Shown here in pieces: positions 1 to 7,518 of a DNA stretch of 64,000 bases. The translations under genes and the position numbers were made by a program. The notes beneath the pieces are model-generated. The model saw nothing but the letters and a program-made list of their open reading frames with translations. It had not been told where the DNA came from and did no database searches. Source of the stretch: Tigheibacillus halophilus (GTDB taxonomy: Bacteria; Bacillota; Bacilli; Bacillales; Amphibacillaceae). The number at the start of each line of letters is the position of its first letter. The first letter of the stretch is position 1. The stretch lies in the NCBI RefSeq assembly GCF_042683165.1, contig NZ_JBHUIZ010000014.1, positions 1 to 64,000 of the forward strand. The letters run 5' to 3'.

Positions 1-509
1 GCAAATGTAATCGGTTTGGTGACTTGTAGATTAAACACTGGGTCTGCTTCAGCGGTTCCGTCATAGGTAAACTGCAGGACATCAGATGTAAATTCTTTGG
101 GTATCTCTGGACCGTAGCCATATGGATCCAAAAGTAGGAAATTTATCTTCCCTTGTCTTAATACGCTTATCTTCTCAAAATCTGATATAGTATTCTGCAC
201 AAGCGCATAATAGGTGCGTCCTGGTTCGTCATCAAATTCCAAAGATGCAGGCTCGTCTGTAATCAACCATTCCGCCAGCTCGTCCTTCAATTGCAAGTCT
301 GTCTTATCGTCTTCAGATACGTAGGCAATAGGTTGTTCAAATTCCACTGGTTTTATTTCAGTACCTTGTAGATGTGCCCCATTCATTCCGGGAACAGCCA
401 ATAGGTTTCGGTCCACAGGGGCAAAAAGAGGTTTGGTCCTGCCCCGCGTCATAATCAGCCAATCTTTTCGTATACCGTTAAAGGTGAATGTTTTCTTAGG
501 CAAAACCAT
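1..509 (-). CDS. Distal tail protein (Dit, SPP1 gp19.1-like), C-terminus beyond window
   Basis: An open frame runs from an ATG at 509 to the window edge without a stop (169 codons). It starts MVLPKKTFTFNGIRKDWL, the typical opening of siphovirus 'phage tail family' proteins, followed by a beta-rich region (ISVLRQGKINFLLLDPYGYG) as in Dit hub proteins that join the tail tube to the baseplate. Its position directly downstream of the tape measure gene is the canonical place for Dit. The start overlaps the last 14 nt of the tape measure gene, so the two are probably translationally coupled. The missing C-terminus lies to the left. Confidence 0.85.
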   Translation of the reverse strand, partial: MVLPKKTFTFNGIRKDWLIMTRGRTKPLFAPVDRNLLAVPGMNGAHLQGTEIKPVEFEQPIAYVSEDDKTDLQLKDELAEWLITDEPASLEFDDEPGRTYYALVQNTISDFEKISVLRQGKINFLLLDPYGYGPEIPKEFTSDVLQFTYDGTAEADPVFNLQVTKPITF

Positions 510-3500
510 CCCTCACTTTCTTGTTTCTCCCCTGTAATTCTGTAATAACTGGTTCTAAGCCTCTCCCCAACGATCTACTATCTAAATACGTATTAGGATC
601 TTTGGCAAGCAGCTTCATCAATATCTCATTTTGCTGCAGTGTGGCATCTAGTAATTCTTTCGTGTAATCTTTTTTGTTACTACTCGATTGGCTCCGTGGC
701 ATATACACAGTGGTTTCCGACCGCTTTCTATTCAAATCCAAAAGCTTCATAAACTCAGTATTCTTATAATCTTTGGTACCTCTCGCATAGTGCTTTACTG
801 AACTTAACATTTTGGCAGTTTCTCTGTGCGGGATAACGTGGGTGCCTTTTGGCAAGCCGGGATAAAATGTCGGCTTGTCCGGGCTCAAAAACATCCGACC
901 ATCTGGAAGCTGTGCCAACTCTCTTCCGCCGCCATCACCCATTACAGCATTTCCACCTGGGTGACCAGAAGGAGGCGTACCTTTCGCCCAAAATTTAGAC
1001 TTGAGTAAGTCTAATCCCCGGGCAACAAAATTAATCGTCTTAGTAACTGGACTAGATGCGCTTCTGTCCAATCTTGCTACACTCCCAGCATCAGTTACAT
1101 TAACTTTTTTCGACTTGGTTAACGTAGCAAGCCTGTCTAAGGATGCGATAGAACCGTAGTCCTTGGCTGTTATTTTCTTCGTTTTTGGTGTAGTTGCTCT
1201 TTTATCAATAGCAGCGACCGTACCATGGTCCTGGGCAGTAACTTTCTTATTGACACTTCTCCCTGCTTCTTTGGTTCGTTTTTCTTCCAAGCCGATACCT
1301 TTAGATGTTTTGCTGTTGTTTGCATCCTGCTGGCTTCCTTGGTTCTTCAGTTTTCCAGTACCAGCTTCAATAACTTTGTTCTTCTTGCCTATCTTGTCGG
1401 ATGCAAGGTCGATGTTCTTACTGACTTTTCCCCATAACCCCAGTTCATCTAATATCTTCACAAGCACTGTATCATTTGCAGCAATCTGCTTGTCAATTTC
1501 TTTTTTGTTGGCGCCATGTTTTTGGCGCTCTTCAAGTAATTTCTTATTTTTATTCTCCAATTGCTTGACGATATTTCCTTCTTCGACTTTAATGTCGCGA
1601 GTTTTGGCGAGGTTTTCAACCTTTGTTTGCTTTTCCTTCGACAGTTTGCCCAGCTTAGCTTCTGCCAGTGAATTAATACTTGAATATAATCCTAATTCCT
1701 CGTTAAGATATTGTTTGGCTTCCTTCTGTTTCTGGTTCGTTTTAGCAAGGGCGTCATATCTCTCTTGCTCTTTTACAGTCAGCTTGCCATTCTTCTCAAG
1801 TTTGGCATCCAGTTTTGCCATTTCCTGTTCGTTTTTTGCAATGGATTTATCAAGTGCGACAAGTCCTTTCTCGCCTTCCGCAGTAATACCGGACTGCTTA
1901 AGCACCAGATCACCCATCTGCTGTTCAAGTACTTTATTTTTCTCAATTTCTTCTTGCGTGCCTTCAATTGATTCTTTCTTCTTATTGATTTTTTCCTGCA
2001 GACGGTCAACAGCATTAGCATGGTCTCCGTTTTCAACATCCATTAATGCAGTGAGTTCTTCTTGCAACGACTTCCCTTTTTCAGCACTAATAGTACGGTC
2101 CTGTAGCAGTTTGTTTATTTCTTCCTGCCTAGCTTTATTTTCTTCAGTTGACAGTTTAGATGCATCGGTTTTGACTTGCATTTCATCAAGTAAACCATTT
2201 AATTCTTTCTGCTCGGAATTAATCTTACTACGTAATTCCTTTTCTTGAGAGAGCGCTTTAGACCTTTGCCCTTTCAATTCTTCCAATGTAGCTTCTCTTA
2301 AAGAATCTATATACTCCCGTACAGCATCCGTGTTCTTTGCAAATTCATTTCCTTGTTCTGATATTGATTTTTTAACGCCTGGAGATTGTTTGATAATATC
2401 ATCATTAGCTTTAAATAATCGTTTAATTTCATCTTTAGAAAGCCCAGACTTTTTGGCGAGATCATCATATCTTTTTTGCAACTCATTGATTTCACCAGGG
2501 TTGCTCGATTCACTTATACGCTTGTTCAAGTCGTTGAGTTCGGCCAATTGCTTATTACTGATTTTGGCTTTCTTCGATAACTTATCGAAAGTATCAGCGC
2601 TATTTTCCAATTGAATAGCTTGATCTGATAAAGATTCTGTCAGGTCAAGATTGACCTCTTTAGCTTTTTTGGATTCTTTATGCAATTTATATAAAGCTAC
2701 ACCGACTGCACCTAACCCCGCCATTGCAATACCACCGATTGCCCCCGGTCCTAAACTAGCAAGTCCTGCAGCTAAACCTGCACCTCGTGCAATCCCGATC
2801 GCTTTTGTTAGTTTGCTTGCAAAACTTAATGTACCACTAATTCCAAGCGTCAGTTTTGAAAATAAAGTTAATGCTGGACCAATGCCAACCGCTACTGCAG
2901 GGGCAATTAATAAAAGTTTCTTTACGAACTCTTGCTGAGCTGGTGTGAGTTCATCGTATCGTTGCTTTAAATCCCTAAATTTGTCTAACATCGCACTAAA
3001 CGATTTTCCAATTGCTTCCCCGGATTTCTGTGCCCATTCAATTACTTCATCAGATTTTAACAGCTCAATAAAATCAGCGATTTCCATTTTAGATCGTTGA
3101 AAAACTCCACGTAGTAAGTTTTCTCCAATAATCCCAATGTAGGCTTTCGTATTTGCTACCATGCCTGACCAGGATTCGGAATAAGCACTTGCCATCCCGC
3201 CAGCAAAATCCTCCATAACGTTTAAAAAGTCTTTTGAACTGACTTTTCCATCGGTAACCATTTTGCGTAGTTTTTCGGAAGAAACACCTAAATGCTTCGA
3301 CATAGCTTTTGAAAAACCTGGCATGCCCTGTTCAATAGAATTTAACTCTTGGGTCATTAACTTTCCGGATCCTTGCACACGGTTAAAAATCATTGCCATT
3401 TCATCAACGGATCTATTGGCACCGACCGCCGCATCTCCGACTAATTTAATATATCGCTCAAGCTCTTTCCCTTCTTTTACCCCAGCGGCAAGTGCACCTG

Positions 3501-4203
3501 CTGCAACTGCTGTACCTTCTGCCATAGTGGTCATTCCACCATCAATAGCACGAGTGACTTGATCGGATATTCGACCAACCTCTTTGGTAGTATATCCTAA
3601 CCCTTTTAACTGTGCTTGTGCACTATCCAATCCCACAAGCCTTTTCCAGCCAAAAGCGGAAGTTAAACCTGCTACCGCACCACCAGCTACAAGTGCTGGC
3701 TTAGTGATTTTGTTGGTTAGCGATCTACCAACTTCACCTGACTTTTCACTGATCTTCCTAAAACCACCACTTGCAGCTTCAAGTCTATCTCCGATTTTTG
3801 TCCAACTGGAATTTGCAATGCGTTGCTGCTTTTCAAATTCTGCTAGTTCGTTTTTTGTTTTTTCAATATATCTTTCTAAGTTATTAAGGGATGCGGCTTG
3901 GTTATTATATTCCCGTGCAGCCTTTTCCGCTTCCTTTGAACCACGACCGTGTTCATCGACCATGTCTTCATATTCTTTTTTCGCCTCTGCAACTGCCCGC
4001 TTTTGAACCTCTAGCTTTTTATTTAGACCCATTAAACGGGTTTCGTATTTTCCTACACTTTTTTCACTATGGTCAAATGCACTCATATTGTTTTTCATTT
4101 CGCTGTTGACAGTTCTTAAATTATCTTTTAATCCTTTGAGGCCTCTATCGACACTAAGATGATCAAGATCCAGTTCAATTGCCATACCTTTTATTTTTTC
4201 CAA
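496..4203 (-). CDS. Phage tail tape measure protein
   Basis: A 1235-residue protein sets tail length and sits inside the tail tube. The N-terminal 160 residues are charged and coiled-coil. Residues about 170-390 form the 'tape measure domain' with the typical segment VKEGKELERYIKLVGDAAVG and the MPGFSKAMSKHLG motif. Residues about 420-510 are hydrophobic and glycine/alanine-rich, probably the membrane-inserting part. Residues 520-960 are long Lys/Glu/Gln coiled coil. A repeated ITAKDYGSIASLDR-like unit appears at about 1000-1080. It starts with TTG at 4203 behind AGGAGGTG. It lies after the tail assembly chaperone and before Dit, the standard siphovirus order. Confidence 0.95.
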   Translation of the reverse strand: MEKIKGMAIELDLDHLSVDRGLKGLKDNLRTVNSEMKNNMSAFDHSEKSVGKYETRLMGLNKKLEVQKRAVAEAKKEYEDMVDEHGRGSKEAEKAAREYNNQAASLNNLERYIEKTKNELAEFEKQQRIANSSWTKIGDRLEAASGGFRKISEKSGEVGRSLTNKITKPALVAGGAVAGLTSAFGWKRLVGLDSAQAQLKGLGYTTKEVGRISDQVTRAIDGGMTTMAEGTAVAAGALAAGVKEGKELERYIKLVGDAAVGANRSVDEMAMIFNRVQGSGKLMTQELNSIEQGMPGFSKAMSKHLGVSSEKLRKMVTDGKVSSKDFLNVMEDFAGGMASAYSESWSGMVANTKAYIGIIGENLLRGVFQRSKMEIADFIELLKSDEVIEWAQKSGEAIGKSFSAMLDKFRDLKQRYDELTPAQQEFVKKLLLIAPAVAVGIGPALTLFSKLTLGISGTLSFASKLTKAIGIARGAGLAAGLASLGPGAIGGIAMAGLGAVGVALYKLHKESKKAKEVNLDLTESLSDQAIQLENSADTFDKLSKKAKISNKQLAELNDLNKRISESSNPGEINELQKRYDDLAKKSGLSKDEIKRLFKANDDIIKQSPGVKKSISEQGNEFAKNTDAVREYIDSLREATLEELKGQRSKALSQEKELRSKINSEQKELNGLLDEMQVKTDASKLSTEENKARQEEINKLLQDRTISAEKGKSLQEELTALMDVENGDHANAVDRLQEKINKKKESIEGTQEEIEKNKVLEQQMGDLVLKQSGITAEGEKGLVALDKSIAKNEQEMAKLDAKLEKNGKLTVKEQERYDALAKTNQKQKEAKQYLNEELGLYSSINSLAEAKLGKLSKEKQTKVENLAKTRDIKVEEGNIVKQLENKNKKLLEERQKHGANKKEIDKQIAANDTVLVKILDELGLWGKVSKNIDLASDKIGKKNKVIEAGTGKLKNQGSQQDANNSKTSKGIGLEEKRTKEAGRSVNKKVTAQDHGTVAAIDKRATTPKTKKITAKDYGSIASLDRLATLTKSKKVNVTDAGSVARLDRSASSPVTKTINFVARGLDLLKSKFWAKGTPPSGHPGGNAVMGDGGGRELAQLPDGRMFLSPDKPTFYPGLPKGTHVIPHRETAKMLSSVKHYARGTKDYKNTEFMKLLDLNRKRSETTVYMPRSQSSSNKKDYTKELLDATLQQNEILMKLLAKDPNTYLDSRSLGRGLEPVITELQGRNKKVRDGFA

Positions 4204-4214
4204 TGCCGCACCTC

Positions 4215-4402
4215 CTAACTTAACAAGTCAAAGAACGAACTGGACTGTTTTGGTTTGTTCTTTTCTCTTAAAATTTCCGTGACATAATGAACAGGCATGT
4301 CTAATATTTCGTTAATATCTTTGCCTTCTTTCATCAAATCCCGTGCAAATTTATCCATACTTTCCATTAAGGATTGCGGGGTTATTTCTTCCCCGCTAGG
4401 AA
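4215..4402 (-). CDS. -1 frame extension of tail assembly chaperone (gpT-like part)
   Basis: This frame has no independent start near its beginning but is open from the slippery site at 4403-4409 to TAG at 4215-4217. A -1 shift would append about 62 residues including MDKFARDLMKEGKDINEIL to the chaperone. Such a fusion is the lambda gpG-gpGT arrangement found in most siphoviruses: the short form and a minority long form both bind the tape measure protein during tail assembly. The extension ends 12 nt before the tape measure start codon. Confidence 0.85.
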
Positions 4403-4409
4403 GTTTTTT
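4376..4409 (-). promoter_or_regulatory. Programmed -1 ribosomal frameshift signal
   Basis: The minus strand reads A AAA AAC at 4409-4403 with codons in the zero frame ACA AAA AAC, a classical -1 slippery heptamer. Six nucleotides downstream begins a perfect 6-bp GC stem: GCGGGG (4396-4391) pairs with CCCCGC (4381-4376). The 9-nt loop contains the zero-frame stop TAA (4384-4382). Spacer length, stem and position match known stimulators. The -1 frame then stays open to 4215. Confidence 0.9.
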
Positions 4410-4762
4410 GTATCATCTGTCTGCTGACCGCTCGCTACAAAATAAAGCACATCTTCCAAGACTTCTTGCGCACTTACATTCCCGTTGAGTCCTGGTCCAG
4501 GTAAACGATTGTAAATGTCGTCTTTGGTAATCTTACCTCCAAACGCTTTTTCTGATAAGAAATCAATAATTCTATCGTTCTTATCATCATCCGACAACTC
4601 TTTATTACCAAGCACATCATTGACTAGGCTCACCGCTTCTCGGCTAACGCCAAAAGAAATAAAGGGGATAGTCCATACTTTTTCAATCTCGGGTTCATCT
4701 CCCTTATTTACTCCTTCAGGATTCTTAATAAGTTCTATTTTTTCACGTTTTAGTTTTGACAT
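4382..4762 (-). CDS. Tail assembly chaperone, short form
   Basis: A 126-residue protein lies between the major tail protein and the tape measure gene, where the gpG-type chaperone sits. The sequence has ISFGVSREAVSLVNDV and an acidic C-terminus, as in SPP1 gp17.5-like chaperones. The start is taken as the second ATG of ATGAAAATG (4762), because GGAGG lies 7 nt upstream of it and too close to the first. The C-terminal 20 codons hold the -1 slippery site that yields the long form. The chaperone coats the tape measure protein before tube polymerisation. Confidence 0.88.
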   Translation of the reverse strand: MSKLKREKIELIKNPEGVNKGDEPEIEKVWTIPFISFGVSREAVSLVNDVLGNKELSDDDKNDRIIDFLSEKAFGGKITKDDIYNRLPGPGLNGNVSAQEVLEDVLYFVASGQQTDDTKNFLAGKK

Positions 4763-4780
4763 TTTCATTCCTCCAGATAT

Positions 4781-4812
4781 AAAAATAGAACAGACCGACC
4801 GTTGGCCTGTTC
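4781..4812 (-). terminator. Stem-loop after the major tail protein gene
   Basis: On the minus strand GAACAGGCC pairs with GGTCTGTTC around a short loop, followed by TATTTTTAT. It lies between the end of the major tail protein extension (4834) and the chaperone ribosome binding site. It probably reduces transcription after the highly expressed tail tube gene rather than stopping it completely, because the downstream tail genes have no visible promoter of their own. Confidence 0.55.
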
Positions 4813-4833
4813 TCTGATTTACTTCACCCTGTA

Positions 4834-4900
4834 TTACTGCCATTTTAATGTTGCAGTAGTGTCTGTACTTTCAGCAGTAACATTTACGGGCTTACGAGGG
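4834..4900 (-). promoter_or_regulatory. Putative +1 frameshift site and C-terminal extension of major tail protein
   Basis: The zero frame ends ACA CCC TCG TAA (stop at 4894-4892). If peptidyl-tRNA-Pro slips +1 from CCC to CCT, translation continues CGT AAG CCC GTA and so on to TAA at 4836-4834. This adds 21 residues (P-R-K-P-V-N-V to L-K-W-Q) that look like strands A and B of a fibronectin type III domain. The same 25-nt sequence (4882-4906) occurs at the end of the capsid gene (7500-7524). +1 frameshifting of exactly these two genes is known for Listeria phage PSA. Confidence 0.7.
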
Positions 4901-5524
4901 TGTGTCTTCGCCTTCCTCATTACCTTTCGTTGCATCAGGATGTTCCATGCCAAAGATAGCTTTATACAGCTTGTCTCGGTTTTCTGTTTCTCCTGGTTCA
5001 TCTGCAACAATGATAAAAGTCATATCTTTGTCAAACCCTTCTACCTTACGGGACATGAACTCACCTTCTGTAGAGTCGCTACTAAATTCTACACTTTCAC
5101 CTTTCGTATTTCCTTCAACATCGGCAATTTTAAATTTACCTTTTGTAAATCCAATATGCTCTGTACTTCCATCTTCCATTGTTTTTGTGAACATACATGA
5201 AACATACGGAGGATTAGGATTGTTCGACAATCCATGCATCCCGTTAGCAGTTTCCCAACCGTAAATTATTACACGGTCCTCAATTGGCAACTTGTGAAAC
5301 TGGGTTGTTAATTGAGTTGCTTCAGTAGACGTTGCCATTTCAGCAACACCATTATCTCCATATGCTTTTTCAATATTTTGCGGTGTACTAATATTAATAT
5401 TTTGTAAAAACTTAATACGCTCTGCCTGTTCCTCTGTGATTCCGGTATCATCACTTTTTGTTGTTCCGTAATAAAAATGTGTTAATCCAGTAAAGGATAA
5501 ATAATTCTTTTCTTTATCTGCCAA
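4892..5524 (-). CDS. Major tail protein (phi13 family)
   Basis: The protein forms the tail tube. The sequence (about 210 residues; FTGLTHFYYGT near the N-terminus, GFTKGKFKIADVEGNTKGES and TFIIVADEP later) matches the phi13-type major tail protein family. The start is taken as TTG at 5524, because AGGAG lies 8 nt before it while the GTG at 5533 directly abuts AGGAG. The gene sits between the tail terminator and the chaperone. Its 3' end holds a likely +1 recoding site giving a longer minor form with the beginning of an FN3-like domain. Confidence 0.92.
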   Translation of the reverse strand: MADKEKNYLSFTGLTHFYYGTTKSDDTGITEEQAERIKFLQNINISTPQNIEKAYGDNGVAEMATSTEATQLTTQFHKLPIEDRVIIYGWETANGMHGLSNNPNPPYVSCMFTKTMEDGSTEHIGFTKGKFKIADVEGNTKGESVEFSSDSTEGEFMSRKVEGFDKDMTFIIVADEPGETENRDKLYKAIFGMEHPDATKGNEEGEDTPS

Positions 5525-5535
5525 ATTAATCACTC

Positions 5536-5919
5536 CTATAATGTATTAAAATCTTTTCTATATGCTTTACCTCTGTAGCGACGAGCATCGCGAAAAATTT
5601 CATAATCGTTGTCGTACTCGTCCATTCCGCCAACTTGTCTGAAATTCATTTTCCACATAATGTGCTGGATTTTATTAGCGATTAGATCACGTTCCTCCAT
5701 ACCTTTTGACCACACATCAATCTGGAACAAATAATCGTCGGTAAGCCATTTATCATCTGCATAATCACCTGGCTTCGGGGGATCAAGCGGGTCAATGATG
5801 ATATGCGTCTCGGTCATGCTTTTTGATTCCGGATACTCATAAAATTTGATTCTGTTGCCTGCTAGGTCATTGATTACACTGTCAGCAACTAGTGCATCAT
5901 TAATTTCCCATATCATCAT
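5536..5919 (-). CDS. Tail terminator / tail completion protein (gp17-like)
   Basis: A 127-residue protein has the DUF3168-like pattern: N-terminal helix, a central HIIIDPLDPPKPGDYADDKW stretch, then DYLFQIDVWSKG. By position (after the HK97 gp10-like protein, before the major tail protein) it should be the tail terminator that caps the tail tube and joins it to the head. The start ATG-ATG overlaps the upstream gene by 4 nt (stop TGA within ATGA), indicating coupled translation. Confidence 0.75.
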   Translation of the reverse strand: MMIWEINDALVADSVINDLAGNRIKFYEYPESKSMTETHIIIDPLDPPKPGDYADDKWLTDDYLFQIDVWSKGMEERDLIANKIQHIMWKMNFRQVGGMDEYDNDYEIFRDARRYRGKAYRKDFNTL

Positions 5920-6314
5920 ATCCCCTCCAATACTGCTTGTTTAATTGCTTCACGATATGCATGTTCCGCATTTCTCATCGCCCGTGCTATTGCGCCCTTT
6001 CTTGGCGGGCTAGGTATTTTGACCGTGCCCCACTCATTAAGATGGATAATGCGGTAACGACCATGTGGGCCATTCCAATGCACTTTAACAGTTTTCACGC
6101 CGCCTATATATTCAGGTCCTTCAATAGACGTATCTTCCACCGACCATCCCTTTGCATATTTCCCAGATGTACCAATAGAAGCATTTAATTCTTTTACAAA
6201 TATTTCCGCGCCTCTTAATAAAGCAGCGTCACTTATTCGTTCCATCGCTTCCTTTCCAAAACGACGATCTAATTCGCCCAACAACTGTTCCAAGCCAGTA
6301 ACTTTTACACTCAT
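5916..6314 (-). CDS. HK97 gp10-like tail/neck protein
   Basis: A 132-residue protein has the HK97-gp10-like fold signature: an N-terminal helix with GLEQLLGELDRRFG, KYAKGWSVEDTS, then HLNEWGTVKIPSPPRKG and a C-terminal helix. The family acts at the head-tail joining region or as a tail component. It overlaps both neighbours by 4 nt, within a tightly packed neck module. Confidence 0.82.
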   Translation of the reverse strand: MSVKVTGLEQLLGELDRRFGKEAMERISDAALLRGAEIFVKELNASIGTSGKYAKGWSVEDTSIEGPEYIGGVKTVKVHWNGPHGRYRIIHLNEWGTVKIPSPPRKGAIARAMRNAEHAYREAIKQAVLEGI

Positions 6315-6679
6315 GTCGACACCGCTGCAACAATATTGATAAAATCAGGATCTTTAACATCTGGCTGAACGTGTTTAATGTTATATCGATCGTTTTGGTA
6401 AATACCTACTTCAACAGATAAAAAGTGCTTATTTGTTGGTGTGTATGTGCCGATAGGATTACGAATAATAATCGTTGCTTCTGATAGGGTTCCGTTTTGT
6501 TTCGCTCGCTCCAAATCTTTTAGCCAAATTCCTTCAATCTTTGCTAGACACTTAAACAAAACTTTCTTTTCTTTTTGCCCTGGCAAGGGTCCGCTTTGTT
6601 CTTCATATTCATAGAAGATGACTGGCGTATCAAAGTCACTACTTCGATAACGTGGTGATTTGTATTCATTCTTCCACAT
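6311..6679 (-). CDS. Head closure / head-tail stopper protein
   Basis: A 122-residue, mostly beta-strand protein lies directly after the connector adaptor. The small barrel pattern (TPVIFYEYEEQSG, ATIIIRNPIGTYTPTNKHF, YQNDRYNIKHV) matches head closure proteins (SPP1 gp16-like) that seal the portal after packaging. The gene overlaps the connector gene by 14 nt and the gp10-like gene by 4 nt. Assignment rests mainly on length, strand pattern and order. Confidence 0.72.
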   Translation of the reverse strand: MWKNEYKSPRYRSSDFDTPVIFYEYEEQSGPLPGQKEKKVLFKCLAKIEGIWLKDLERAKQNGTLSEATIIIRNPIGTYTPTNKHFLSVEVGIYQNDRYNIKHVQPDVKDPDFINIVAAVST

Positions 6680-6959
6680 CTATATCACCAGCCATTTCAA
6701 TACCGAGCGAGAATATTTCACTTAGAAAATTATCTTCGAAATATTCTAGTGCATCGTTGTAGGCATAACGAGTACGTTCAAATACTAATTCAGTAGCCAA
6801 TTTATCCGTTTCCTTTTTACCGCCAGGCTCAAAATCGCCGCATTTAGACTTTACATAAGCGATAGAATAAGACAGCAACTTTTTAAAGTCGCCGTCTTTA
6901 CCATCATGGAAAAAGTTATACCTTCCTTTAAATTCTTTTAATAGTTCATCAGTGACCAA
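6666..6959 (-). CDS. Head-tail connector adaptor (gp6/gp15-like)
   Basis: An alpha-helical protein of about 98 residues (LKEFKGRYNFFHDGKDGDFK, then LVFERTRYAYNDALEYFEDNF) has the shape of gp6-like adaptors that bind under the portal. The start is probably TTG at 6959, because AGGTGATC lies just upstream of it. A GTG at 6968 lies inside that Shine-Dalgarno sequence. The gene precedes the head closure gene. Confidence 0.75.
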   Translation of the reverse strand: MVTDELLKEFKGRYNFFHDGKDGDFKKLLSYSIAYVKSKCGDFEPGGKKETDKLATELVFERTRYAYNDALEYFEDNFLSEIFSLGIEMAGDIDVEE

Positions 6960-6973
6960 GTAGATCACCTCTC

Positions 6974-7408
6974 TTATTCTTCTGGTCCGGATTCAGATTC
7001 CGTAACATTCACAGTTGATGTGTCCGTTTTACCTTCTGCAGTTGCTGTTATAGTGGCAGTACCTTCTCCCACTGCAGTGACGGTTCCATTATCAACAGTA
7101 GCAACTTCGTCGTTATCACTGGACCACGTTACATCCTGTTTAGCCGTGTCCGGCGTGACAGTGGCCCTCAATGTTCTTGTTCTTCCAACTTCCAAGTTAT
7201 TTGTTTTCGGACTAACAACGACAGATTCTACATCACTGTGTTTTGTGGTAACGGTAACTGGATCTGACTTTTCCGATTCTTGCTTCCCAATAACTTCAGA
7301 AATAGAAAAAGAGTAGTCTGTATTAGGGGTTAACCCTTCAACAGCATACTCTTTATCCTCAATACCTTCTGCGATCAGTTCATCGCCTTGATATACGTTA
7401 TATGCCAT
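6974..7408 (-). CDS. FN3-like / BIG2 immunoglobulin-like phage decoration protein
   Basis: A 144-residue protein has two beta-sandwich parts. Residues 1-55 (AYNVYQGDELIAEG, GLTPNTDYSFSISEV, DPVTVTT) look like strands C to G of a fibronectin type III domain, lacking the A and B strands and the conserved Trp. Residues 60-140 are a complete BIG2 domain (SVVVSPKTNNLEVGRTRTL, VTWSSDNDEVATV, GTATITATAEG). AAAGGAG sits 7 nt before the ATG, so it is translated on its own. It lies directly after the capsid gene, whose +1 frameshift extension ends with the A and B strands missing here. It probably decorates virions and binds bacterial surface or mucosal glycans. Confidence 0.85.
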   Translation of the reverse strand: MAYNVYQGDELIAEGIEDKEYAVEGLTPNTDYSFSISEVIGKQESEKSDPVTVTTKHSDVESVVVSPKTNNLEVGRTRTLRATVTPDTAKQDVTWSSDNDEVATVDNGTVTAVGEGTATITATAEGKTDTSTVNVTESESGPEE

Positions 7409-7448
7409 TAAAATACTCCTTTCTCTTTCAAATAGCCCTGTTCAAAGG

Positions 7449-7518
7449 CTAGTTCCACTCAAGGTCAACTTTAGTGTCTGTTGCATTACTAGCCTTTAAA
7501 TTTACGGGCTTACGAGGG
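7449..7518 (-). promoter_or_regulatory. Putative +1 frameshift site and C-terminal extension of major capsid protein
   Basis: The zero frame ends ACA CCC TCG TAA (stop 7512-7510). A +1 slip of the CCC-bound tRNA onto CCT opens a frame running to TAG at 7451-7449. It adds 22 residues (P-R-K-P-V-N-L to L-E-W-N) resembling the A and B strands of an FN3 domain including its conserved Trp. The 25-nt core is identical to that at the end of the major tail gene, although the downstream extension sequences have diverged. That both the shift site and the peptide pattern (KPVN, TDT, LxW) are kept argues for function. Confidence 0.7.

Noticed and set aside
1163..2248. Long plus-strand ORF (361 aa) opposite the tape measure gene
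   Set aside because: It mirrors the Lys/Glu-rich coiled coil and gives a Ser/Phe/Leu-rich nonsense protein; the tape measure reading is clearly real.
4768..4843. N-terminal extension of the tail assembly chaperone ORF to 4843
   Set aside because: It would run through the hairpin after the major tail gene, and GGAGG lies just before the internal ATG at 4762.
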